Shown in pieces: positions 36,752-44,182 of a stretch of DNA of 50,199 bases (the first letter of the stretch is position 1; every line of letters begins with the position of its first letter). The notes beneath the pieces are model-generated. The model searched no databases and had not been told where the DNA came from. It saw nothing but the letters and a program-made list of their open reading frames with translations. Both the position numbers and the translations under genes were made by a program. The stretch is taken from assembly GCA_012841405.1 (NCBI GenBank), contig DUUT01000094.1, positions 1 to 50,199 on the forward strand, read 5' to 3'. This DNA is from Chloroflexota bacterium (GTDB taxonomy: Bacteria > Chloroflexota > Anaerolineae > UBA1429).

Positions 36752-37226
36752 GCACCCCATGCGGAGGGCGTGTGCCCACGATTGCGCTTCCATCGCCTCG
36801 CACGCTTTCGGGCCGCAGCCTGTGCCTGGCGCGGTGGCGCTCATGCCGCGCAGCGAGCTAAGCCTCGGCGCTCGCATCAAAGCCCGTGCAGGCGGGCCTG
36901 GTCGTCTCAGCGCCAGGCTTTAGCCTGCGGCGCCGCCATGCCGCCCTGCTACGCTCTAACGGCCCGTTGCCCAGGAATTCGTCCGAGATCATCAACCCGC
37001 GGCCCCCCACTGCCCGCCATCGCACCCTTCGGCACGCGGCATCGGATCACCCTTGGGGAGATCCGCTTCTCGTGTATCTCCCAACGGCGATTGACCCCTT
37101 TTTTACAGACGGGTCCTGTCTTTCACCTACAAAGTGACGATACGAGAAGTGTGACGGAACGGGACTCGACTTTTCGCCGTGCCCATTACCCCCGTGTGGG
37201 CACCCGTCGCGTGAAGGAGTCGCGCC
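36752..37226. repeat. Intergenic region with palindromic repeat copy C (inverted)
   Basis: No gene seen. 36861-36932 read on the minus strand repeats the modules of copies A and B: GCCGCAGGCTAAAGCCTGGCGCT, then a GCCCGCCTGCACGGGC hairpin. The central palindrome has changed (CAGGCTTTAGCCTG) while the flanks GCCGC and GGCGCT are kept, which suggests compensatory change. The rest shows nothing I can name. Confidence 0.5.
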
Positions 37227-37403
37227 ATGGTGTTAGCCGCCATCGTCCTGTGGTTGTTGTTCGCCTTTGTGTTCTGGTGCATGATGGCCGGGGCTACCCG
37301 GGGAGACCTACGGATGGAAGCCGCCCTCGATCGCGCCAAGGCCGACCAGAGCGGCCTCATCCGTGGCGCCGACGACCACGAATCGCTCTCCCCAGCCGCC
37401 TGA
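37227..37403 (+). CDS. Small single-pass membrane protein (58 aa)
   Basis: A 58-codon ORF with an ATG 8 bp after AAGGAG, a good ribosome site. Residues 2-24 form one hydrophobic helix (VLAAIVLWLLFAFVFWCMMA), followed by a charged segment (RGDLRMEAALDRAKAD) and an acidic tail. No family recognised. The strong ribosome site and clean membrane-helix/charged-tail pattern make it more likely real than chance. A 9-bp inverted repeat (CCGCCGGTG at 37445-37453, CACCGGCGG at 37468-37476) after it might end its transcript. Confidence 0.6.
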   Translation: MVLAAIVLWLLFAFVFWCMMAGATRGDLRMEAALDRAKADQSGLIRGADDHESLSPAA

Positions 37404-37580
37404 GGCGCGATGCCGGTTCCTTCCTGCCCACGCGCAGGCCATCCCCGCCGGTGCAACAGGGCGGTTACACCGGCGGAAGCGATGGGCCGTGCGCGAACGG
37501 CTGTGGTAAACCCATTCCCCTGCTCAGGATTGTTGTACACTCGAACGCGCTGACGGTCGCTAGGCTACCGTTGGCCATAG

Positions 37581-37609
37581 TTGACGTTGCAGGTGGATGA
37601 TGGTATTAT
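37581..37609 (+). promoter_or_regulatory. Promoter of the glycosyltransferase pair
   Basis: TTGACG at 37581-37586 and TATTAT at 37604-37609 with a 17-bp spacer. The leader to the ATG at 37753 is about 135 nt and shows no structure I recognise. Confidence 0.6.
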
Positions 37610-37752
37610 AGCGGTGCTCTAGCCAAAGACAGGGTCGCATAGGTGCCCCCATCGCCCGCCGCGGGTACGTGGCCGGGGAGGGGGTTCTTGTGTGCTTATG
37701 TCAGGGTTGTCGTCGGGCCGGGCACTACGCACGGTGGGAAGGAGATCAAACC

Positions 37753-38856
37753 ATGCGCATTGGCATCGATGCCCGGATTACGCACTATCGTCATGCGGGC
37801 ATCAGCCAGTACGTCATCCAGCTCATCGAGGCACTGGCGCGCCAAGACACGGATGACGAGTTTGTCATCCTCCAGCATTTCCGCAGCCGCGAGCCAATCC
37901 TCGAGCGCCCGAACTTTGTGGTGCGACGCCTCATCACTCCCAGCCACCACCGCCTCGAGCAGCTCACCCTGCCCATTGAGGTGTCGGCCCGAGGGCTGGA
38001 TGTGTTGCACAGCCCGGATTTCATCCCTCCCTTTCGTGCCAACTGTCGCTCGGTCATCACCATCCATGACTTGGTCTTTATGCTCTATCCGCACTTTTTG
38101 ACCAAGGAGTCGGCCCGCTACTACGGGCAGATCGACCAGGCGGTACGGCGCGCCGATGCCATCATTGCCGTCTCTCAAGCGACCAAGACCGACGTGATGC
38201 GCCTCCTCGGTGTGCCGGAGCACAAGATCACGGTCATCTATGAGGCAGCCAGCCCGATCTACCGCCCGCTAGACATGCCCGACATCAAGGACCGTGTACG
38301 CGCGCGGTTTGGCATTCCCGGCGATTTCATCCTCTTTGTGAGCACCATTGAGCCACGCAAGAACGTGCCCACCCTGCTGCGCGCTTTTCGCCAGCTGCTC
38401 GATAGCTACCGCGCACCCGTCAAGCTGGTGCTTGCCGGCGAGCGGGGGTGGTTGTTCGAGGACGTGTTCACCCTGGTCCGCGAGTTGGATCTGGTCAACG
38501 ATTGCGTCTTTCTCGGGCGCGTGTCCAGCGAGGAGATCCTCTGGCTCTACAATGCCGCCCAGGTACTCGTGGCGCCGTCGATCTATGAGGGGTTTGGGCT
38601 CACGCCCCTCGAAGCGATGGCCTGCGGCACTCCCGTCATTGTCTCCAACGTCTCATCGTTGCCCGAGGTGGTGGCGGACGCGGGGCTCAAGGTGGACCCG
38701 ACGGACGTAGAAGAGCTCACCGTAGCCATCTGGCGGATACTGAGCGACTGCGAACTGCGCGCCAGCCTCCGTGAGAAGGGGCTCAAACGCGCGGCCGTCT
38801 TTTCTTGGGACAAGGCCGCTCGCGAGACACTGGCCGTATACCACAGTCTGCGCTAG
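37753..38856 (+). CDS. Glycosyltransferase family 4 protein
   Basis: A 367-aa GT-B-fold, retaining glycosyltransferase of family GT4. The N-terminal domain ([20 protein letters not shown]) is typical of mannosyl/rhamnosyl-type members. The C-terminal donor domain has [18 protein letters not shown] and the E-x7-E motif in [20 protein letters not shown], which contacts the nucleotide sugar. No membrane segment. AAGGAG precedes the ATG. It is followed after 17 bp by a second glycosyltransferase, so the two probably build the same surface glycan or glycolipid. Donor and acceptor cannot be deduced. Confidence 0.9.
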   Translation: MRIGIDARITHYRHAGISQYVIQLIEALARQDTDDEFVILQHFRSREPILERPNFVVRRLITPSHHRLEQLTLPIEVSARGLDVLHSPDFIPPFRANCRSVITIHDLVFMLYPHFLTKESARYYGQIDQAVRRADAIIAVSQATKTDVMRLLGVPEHKITVIYEAASPIYRPLDMPDIKDRVRARFGIPGDFILFVSTIEPRKNVPTLLRAFRQLLDSYRAPVKLVLAGERGWLFEDVFTLVRELDLVNDCVFLGRVSSEEILWLYNAAQVLVAPSIYEGFGLTPLEAMACGTPVIVSNVSSLPEVVADAGLKVDPTDVEELTVAIWRILSDCELRASLREKGLKRAAVFSWDKAARETLAVYHSLR

Positions 38857-38873
38857 GCAAGCGGGAGGCGCCG

Positions 38874-40115
38874 ATGCCCACCACGACGCCACACACAGCG
38901 CCGCGGCGTATCCTGTTCCTGACCCCCCAGCTTCCCTATCCGCCCGAGCAGGGCGCCGCCCTACGCAACTACTCCCTCATCTGCCAGGTGGCCCAACGCC
39001 ACGCCGTGAGCCTGCTCACCTTTGCGGCCCACGACGCGGCTGTCCGTGGGCCCTTGCACGCACTGTGCCAACAGGTGCGCACCGTCCCCCCACCCGGCCG
39101 TACCCGCGTCGATCGCCTCCGTACCTTGGCGCTGACGCGCCTCCCCGATATGGCCCAGCGCCTGCACAGCCCTGCCTTTGTGGCCGCCCTGCGCGACATG
39201 GTGACGCGCGAACCGTTCGACGTCCTCCAAGTCGAAGGGATCGAGATGGCGCCCTATGCCCGCCTCGTGCGGCAGTGGTTGGGCGAGAACGCACCGGTGC
39301 TCGTCTTTGACGACCACAACGCCGAGTACGTGCTGCAGCAACGCGCCTGCCTGGCCGACGCCCGTCGCCCCGCACGGTGGCCGGCCGCCCTCTATTCGCT
39401 GGCGCAGTGGCAGCGCCTGGAGCGCTTTGAACGGGCCTTCTGCCGCGAGGCTGACGTGGTGGTCGCCGTGTCCGAGGCGGACGCCCTCGCCCTGCGCCGA
39501 CTCGATGCGGCGCTCCGGCCGCTGGTAGTGCCGAACGGCGTGGACATTGAGCGTTACCACCCCGGCCTCCCCGATAGCATCCCGCTGCACCATCCGGCCG
39601 TGGTGTTCACCGGCAAGATGGACTACCGCTCCAACGTCGACGCCATGCTGTGGTTCCACCGCCGCGTCTGGCCGACGGTGCGGCGCCACGTGAGCGCTGC
39701 GCGCCTCTACGTGGTGGGCAAGAACCCACACCGGCGCCTCGCGCCGCTGCGCAGCGACAGGAGCGTCACCGTGACGGGCTGGGTGCCCGACGTGCTCCCC
39801 TATCTCGGGGGCGCCGATGTGGTCGTCGCCCCCATGCGCACCGGCGGGGGGACGCAACTCAAGGTGCTTGAGGCGATGGCGGCCGGACGCCCCCTCGTCA
39901 CCACAAGCTTTGGCGCTGAGGGCGTCGGCCTCGTGCCCGGGCGCCATGCCTTGGTCGAAGACGACCCGGAGCGCATGGCGCGCGCCATCAGCAGGCTGCT
40001 CACCGACGCGGCCGCGGCGCAGGCCCTTGGCGCCGCAGGACGAGAGCTGGTGGTAGAGCGCTTTGATTGGAGCGCCGTGGCGGCCCGCCTCGAGGCGGTC
40101 TACGCGGCGATCTAG
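38874..40115 (+). CDS. Glycosyltransferase (GT4-like, second of pair)
   Basis: A 413-aa GT-B-fold glycosyltransferase. It opens RRILFLTPQLPYPPEQGAALR with the glycine-rich acceptor-side loop. The donor domain shows VVFTGKMDYRSNVDAMLWF, VTVTGWVPDVLPYL and the VLEAMAAGRPLVTT motif. The pattern resembles sugar transferases of exopolysaccharide clusters. GGGAGG precedes the ATG. No T-rich terminator follows. Confidence 0.87.
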   Translation: MPTTTPHTAPRRILFLTPQLPYPPEQGAALRNYSLICQVAQRHAVSLLTFAAHDAAVRGPLHALCQQVRTVPPPGRTRVDRLRTLALTRLPDMAQRLHSPAFVAALRDMVTREPFDVLQVEGIEMAPYARLVRQWLGENAPVLVFDDHNAEYVLQQRACLADARRPARWPAALYSLAQWQRLERFERAFCREADVVVAVSEADALALRRLDAALRPLVVPNGVDIERYHPGLPDSIPLHHPAVVFTGKMDYRSNVDAMLWFHRRVWPTVRRHVSAARLYVVGKNPHRRLAPLRSDRSVTVTGWVPDVLPYLGGADVVVAPMRTGGGTQLKVLEAMAAGRPLVTTSFGAEGVGLVPGRHALVEDDPERMARAISRLLTDAAAAQALGAAGRELVVERFDWSAVAARLEAVYAAI

Positions 40116-40233
40116 CTTCTCCTGCGCGGCGGGCGCTCTTGGGCTGCGCGACGCCCCGGCGAGCGTCCGGTACTGCCCTCGCCCGGCGGAACGCCAAGAG
40201 TCCTGGACACACCCCCGCCACCCACACGACGCT

Positions 40234-40262
40234 TTGACGGGCCGCACGGCCGGTGCTATACT
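40234..40262 (+). promoter_or_regulatory. Promoter of the Fur-family regulator
   Basis: TTGACG at 40234-40239 and TATACT at 40257-40262 with an ideal 17-bp spacer. Transcription would start near 40269, just ahead of the palindromic operator. Confidence 0.65.
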
Positions 40263-40273
40263 CTCGCCGAAAC

Positions 40274-40288
40274 TGAAAGGCATTTTCA
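40274..40288 (+). promoter_or_regulatory. Putative metal-regulator operator (TGAAA-N5-TTTCA)
   Basis: A perfect 5-5-5 dyad, TGAAAGGCATTTTCA, covering about +5 to +20 of the predicted transcript, 20 bp before the Fur-family start codon. The position suits autoregulation by the metal-loaded repressor. It is not a classical E. coli Fur box; Zur-like sites often have such short dyads. Confidence 0.5.
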
Positions 40289-40307
40289 TTCCGAGGATCG
40301 GCGGTCC

Positions 40308-40784
40308 ATGCCACAGCCCGCACACAGGCAGCGTCTCCTCCGCGCCATGACGGACGCGGGATATTCGAGCACCCGGTCACGACGCGCCATCGTCGATGCC
40401 ATCACCAGCGCTCCGGGAGGCCTGACGGCTGCGGCCATCCTGGAACGCGCCCAGAACGCCCACCCCAGCCTGGGGCTCGTCACCGTATACCGCACCCTCG
40501 ACATCCTCTCCGGCCTCGGCCTGGTGCGGCGCATCCACATGGAGGGTGGCTGTCACACCTATGCGCTGGCGCAGTGCGCCCACGGCCACCATATCATCTG
40601 CGAGCGCTGCCATCGGGCGGTCGAGTTCGAGGGCTGCGAGTTGCATGCTTTGGAGAATAGTGTCACCCTGCAGACCGGCTTTCGGATTACCGACCACTGG
40701 CTCGAGATGTTTGGCCTATGCCCCAGCTGCCAGCAGGAGGCGGACGAGGTGCCGGCCCAAAGCGACTGCCTGGCCGCCGACTAG
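40308..40784 (+). CDS. Fur-family metal-responsive repressor (likely Zur)
   Basis: A 158-aa metal-dependent repressor. The winged-helix DNA-binding half includes TRSRRAIVDAI and the recognition helix LVTVYRTLDIL (57-67). The dimerisation half has the His-rich HGHHIIC loop and two Cys pairs, Cys98-x2-Cys101 and Cys138-x2-Cys141, that hold structural zinc. Adjacency to a ZnuABC-type importer argues for zinc rather than iron control. The ATG at 40308 has a weak ribosome site (GAGGATC); an ATG at 40347 is an alternative but would remove part of the N-terminal helix. Its stop codon lies in the CTAG of MITE copy 3. Confidence 0.88.
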   Translation: MPQPAHRQRLLRAMTDAGYSSTRSRRAIVDAITSAPGGLTAAAILERAQNAHPSLGLVTVYRTLDILSGLGLVRRIHMEGGCHTYALAQCAHGHHIICERCHRAVEFEGCELHALENSVTLQTGFRITDHWLEMFGLCPSCQQEADEVPAQSDCLAAD

Positions 40785-40915
40785 GTAGTGTTTGGTAAAA
40801 GGGCCACAGCGTCGTTCTGCGCGTGGCGAGAAACCTTGTCGATGGGCGTCAAGGCCTGTCTCTTACGCTCGGGGCGGCATCGTTTCATCGGGTGCGTTTT
40901 TGAAACACAGCCCAG
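40781..40915 (+). mobile_element. MITE-like element, copy 3 (135 bp)
   Basis: Copy of the element at 1146-1283 in the same orientation. It begins CTAGGTAGTGTTTGGTAAAA and ends GTTTTTGAAACACAGCCCAG. The left CTAG contains the TAG stop of the Fur-family gene; the right flank is CCAG. It lies between the regulator and the znuABC-type genes, so it could change how far the two are cotranscribed. Confidence 0.72.
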
Positions 40916-41042
40916 TGCCATGGGCGCCGGGCCTCCGCCGCCCGCCAGACGAGGCCTTCCTGTGGACGCTGTGTCCTGATGAGGGCTTGAGCCCATGGTA
41001 GCCGGAGGGATTCGTCCCCCAGCACAGCCCAAAGGACGTAGG

Positions 41043-41996
41043 ATGCGACGTGTAGCGATCGCTAGCATCATCGTGTTGGCCCTGCTCATCTCCCTGGCTG
41101 CCTGTTCCTCCCCCATGCCGACGGTAAACGACGGCGGCTCCGAGGGCGCCCGTCCGCTGCGCATCGTCGCCACCACGTCCATCGTCGCCGATGTGGTGAC
41201 TCAGGTAGCCGGCGAGCACGCCAGTGTGACCACCCTCCTGCCCCTTGGGGCCGACCCCCACGCCTTTGCGCCCTCGCCCCGTGACCTGGCCACGCTACAC
41301 GAAGCGGATGCCATTATGGCGAATGGCGCGGGCCTCGAGGAGTTCCTCGAGGGCTATCTCGCCAGCGCTGGCCAAGACGTACCGGTCATCTACCTTTCCG
41401 AGGGGATCACCCTCCGCGCGTTCGGGGAGCACGACGACGAGGGCGAGCAACCCGGCGATGTCCACGAGGACGGAGACCCGCACACTTGGACGAGCCCGCT
41501 GAACGTCATGGTGTTCGCCCGCAACGCCGCCGACGCCCTGGCGGCGCTCGACCCGGCCAACGCCGAGGCGTACCACGCCAACGCCGACGCCTATGTCGCC
41601 GCGCTGGAAGAGCTCGACCGCTGGATCCAGGCCCAGATCGACACCGTTCCTGCAGAGAACCGGGTGCTGGTCTCGGATCACGACGTGTTCGGCTACTATG
41701 CCGACCGTTACGGCCTGGAACAGCTCGGCGCCATCGTCCCCGCCTTTAGCTCGGCGGCTCAGCCCTCTGCCAGGGAGCTGGCCGACCTTCAGACGGCGAT
41801 GCGCGAGCGCGGCGTGCAGGTGGTGTTCGTGGGCACCTCGGCGAACCCCAATCTGGCCGAGCGGGTGGCCGCCGACCTGGGGATCCAGGTCGTCGTCCTC
41901 TACACGGGCTCCCTGGGCGAGGCGGGCAGCGGGGCAGAGACGTACATCGACTATATGCGCTACAACACCACAGCCATCGTCCAGGCACTGCGGTAG
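41043..41996 (+). CDS. Zinc/manganese ABC transporter substrate-binding lipoprotein (ZnuA-like)
   Basis: A 317-aa cluster A-I metal-binding lipoprotein. The lipobox LAAC gives lipidated Cys21. Metal-site residues are His73 (GADPHAFAP), His147 (DPHTWTSP) and His213 (SDHDVFGYY); three His fits zinc better than manganese. A His/Asp/Glu-rich loop at 129-147 (EHDDEGEQPGDVHEDGDPH) is typical of ZnuA. The usual fourth Asp near the C-terminus (TDS in PsaA-type proteins) reads Gly here (YTGSLG). ATG follows AAAGGA. It is the first gene of an A-C-B operon. Confidence 0.9.
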   Translation: MRRVAIASIIVLALLISLAACSSPMPTVNDGGSEGARPLRIVATTSIVADVVTQVAGEHASVTTLLPLGADPHAFAPSPRDLATLHEADAIMANGAGLEEFLEGYLASAGQDVPVIYLSEGITLRAFGEHDDEGEQPGDVHEDGDPHTWTSPLNVMVFARNAADALAALDPANAEAYHANADAYVAALEELDRWIQAQIDTVPAENRVLVSDHDVFGYYADRYGLEQLGAIVPAFSSAAQPSARELADLQTAMRERGVQVVFVGTSANPNLAERVAADLGIQVVVLYTGSLGEAGSGAETYIDYMRYNTTAIVQALR

Positions 41997-42019
41997 CGTG
42001 AGGCAAAGGTTGTGCCCTT

Positions 42020-42847
42020 ATGCAGAGCCTTCTGAAGCAGTACCACCAGCATGATCCCAACGCACCGAGCATCTCGGCGCACGATCTCGTCGTGCGCTAC
42101 AACGGCACGATGGCCCTGGAGAACGTCACCTTTACCGTCAACGCCGGTGAGCGCGTGGCCGTGGTCGGTCCCAACGGCGCCGGCAAGAGCACTCTCTTCA
42201 AGGTGATCGCCGGCGTGCTGCAGCCGAGCGCCGGGCGCATCACCCTCTATGGCGGTGAGCCCGAACGCCACATCTGTGTTGCCTTTGTGCCGCAGCGCAC
42301 CCAGGTGGACCTCCAATTCCCGGCGAACGTGCGCGATGTCGTCTCGATGGGCCGCACCGGGCGGCTGGGGCTGTTGCGCTGGCCTCGGCGCCACGATCGA
42401 CAGCTCGTCGAAGAGTGCATGGAGCTGGTGAACGTCTCGGACCTGGCGGAACGCCGCATCGGTGAGCTGTCGGGCGGCCAGCAGCAGCGCGTGTTCATCG
42501 CCCGAGCGCTGGCGCAGGAGGCGGAGCTGATGCTCATGGATGAGCCCCTCAACGGGCTGGACGTGAACTCGCAGGAAGAGATCTATGCCATCCTGGACGA
42601 GCTGCGCAGCCGTGGCGTGACGGTACTCGTCGCCACGCACGATCTCGAGCAGGCGGCGCGCTGCTACGACCGCGTGATGCTCCTGAACCGGCGGCTGCTG
42701 GGTTTCGGTGCCCCTCGGGACGTCTTTACGGCCGACCTTCTCGGCCAGGCCTATGGCGACCGCCTGCGTATCTCAGAGATCCCCGACGGCGCCCTCGTCT
42801 GGGCGGACACGTGGTGCGGTGGAGGGCACGAGCAAGAGGAACCATGA
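42020..42847 (+). CDS. Metal ABC transporter ATP-binding protein (ZnuC-like)
   Basis: A 275-aa ATPase of the zinc/manganese importer. It has Walker A GPNGAGKST (50-58), signature [15 protein letters not shown], Walker B LMLMDEPLNGLD and the switch His in VATHDLEQ. The short N-terminal extension before the core (residues 1-20) is slightly longer than usual. The stop overlaps the permease start as ATGA, so the two are coupled. Confidence 0.92.
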   Translation: MQSLLKQYHQHDPNAPSISAHDLVVRYNGTMALENVTFTVNAGERVAVVGPNGAGKSTLFKVIAGVLQPSAGRITLYGGEPERHICVAFVPQRTQVDLQFPANVRDVVSMGRTGRLGLLRWPRRHDRQLVEECMELVNVSDLAERRIGELSGGQQQRVFIARALAQEAELMLMDEPLNGLDVNSQEEIYAILDELRSRGVTVLVATHDLEQAARCYDRVMLLNRRLLGFGAPRDVFTADLLGQAYGDRLRISEIPDGALVWADTWCGGGHEQEEP

Positions 42848-43722
42848 CAACCCTGATCGACGTGATCGCCCAACCCCTCTCCCACGCGTTCATGGTGCGC
42901 GGCCTCGTGGCGGCACTGCTCGTGGGGGTGGTCTGCGCCATCCTGGGCACCTATGTGGTGCTCCGCGGCATGGCCTTTCTCGGTGACGCCCTGGCCCACT
43001 CGATCTTGCCCGGCATCGCCGTCGGCTATCTCGTGGGCGGAGGCACCCGCGGGCCGCTGTTCTGGTGGGCGCTGGGCACGGGCATCGTCGCCGCCCTCGG
43101 GATCGGCGCCATCTCCCGGCAGGGGCAGATCAAGGAGGACACCGCGATCGGCGTCATTTTCGCCGGCATGCTGGCGCTCGGCGTGGCGCTCATCTCCACA
43201 GCCCGCAGCTACTCGGTGGATCTGGCCCACTTTTTGTTCGGCGACGTGCTGGGCGTCGCCACCGAGGACCTCCTCCTGTCGGGCGTGTTCGGCGCGCTGG
43301 TGCTGCTGCTCGTCCTGGCATTCTACAAAGAGTTCCTCGTCGTCTCCTTCGACCCGATCATGGCGGCAACCCTGCGCCTGCCCACGCGCTTTTTCGACTA
43401 TCTCATGCTCGTCATGCTGGCGGTGACGGTGGTCATCTCTCTGCAGACGGTGGGCGTGGCTCTGATGGTGGCCATGCTCGTCACCCCTGCGGCCACCGCC
43501 CTGCTCCTCACCCGGCGCTTACCCGCCATGATGGCCGTGAGCGCCGGCATCGGCGCCTTCTCGGCCATCGCCGGCCTGTACCTCTCTTACTATGCCAACG
43601 TCGCCTCGGGCGCGGCGATCGTGTTGGTGGCCACCACGCTGTTTGGTCTGGCTTTTCTCCTCAGCCCCGAGCGCGGGGTGCTGGCGCGGCGAGCCGCCGA
43701 GAGGACCCCGCCACCTTCCTGA
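42844..43722 (+). CDS. Metal ABC transporter permease (ZnuB-like)
   Basis: A 292-aa permease of the ABC-3 family (zinc/manganese). About eight membrane helices, beginning RGLVAALLVGVVCAILGTYVV. The segment GDALAHSILPGIAVGYLVGG is the family's conserved coupling region. The ATG is chosen for GAGGAACC and for the 4-bp overlap with the ATPase gene. Its stop codon falls in the first of three 14-bp tandem repeats. Confidence 0.93.
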   Translation: MTTLIDVIAQPLSHAFMVRGLVAALLVGVVCAILGTYVVLRGMAFLGDALAHSILPGIAVGYLVGGGTRGPLFWWALGTGIVAALGIGAISRQGQIKEDTAIGVIFAGMLALGVALISTARSYSVDLAHFLFGDVLGVATEDLLLSGVFGALVLLLVLAFYKEFLVVSFDPIMAATLRLPTRFFDYLMLVMLAVTVVISLQTVGVALMVAMLVTPAATALLLTRRLPAMMAVSAGIGAFSAIAGLYLSYYANVASGAAIVLVATTLFGLAFLLSPERGVLARRAAERTPPPS

Positions 43723-43760
43723 CGGCGTCGCCCTGACGCCGTCACGCTGACGCCGTCACC
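43719..43760. repeat. Three 14-bp tandem repeats with TGACGCCGTCA dyads
   Basis: Units start at 43719, 43733 and 43747, each CTGACG-S-CGTC followed by CC, ACG or ACC. Each unit is itself a near-perfect dyad. They begin at the permease stop codon. They could form a transcript 3' end or bind protein; the sequence alone does not decide. Confidence 0.45.
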
Positions 43761-43889
43761 GCCACCGACGGATGCGCTGCGGGCATCTGCACCCCCGGGT
43801 CTGCGGGGCGCGGCGGGACGGGGGTCGAGAACCCGCGCATTGCCGAGCGACGCTTTGGCCTCCACCTCCCCTTTCCTAGCCCACTGGGC

Positions 43890-43918
43890 TTGACCCCTCC
43901 AGCGCACGGTGCTAGAAT
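43890..43918 (+). promoter_or_regulatory. Promoter of the riboswitch transcript
   Basis: TTGACC at 43890-43895 and TAGAAT at 43913-43918 with a 17-bp spacer. Transcription would begin near 43925, right before the cobalamin aptamer. Confidence 0.6.
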
Positions 43919-43942
43919 GGGGCCACAATTGACGGCTGGACG

Positions 43943-44062
<120 letters not shown>

Positions 44063-44068
44063 AATGCG

Positions 44069-44105
44069 TGCGCTCCTCCCACATCCGGGAGGAGCGTCTT
44101 TCGTC
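44069..44105 (+). terminator. Riboswitch expression-platform terminator
   Basis: CGCTCCTCCC (44071-44080) pairs with GGGAGGAGCG (44087-44096) around ACATCC, followed by TCTTTCGTCT. It sits right after the aptamer and 78 bp before the first gene, so it is the likely switching element. Confidence 0.8.
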
Positions 44106-44182
44106 TCGCCCTCCTGCGCCCTTGCCCCGGGGCCACGCAGAGGGGCCACCGAGCGGCCCTGCAGATCAGGAGGATATCGAGC

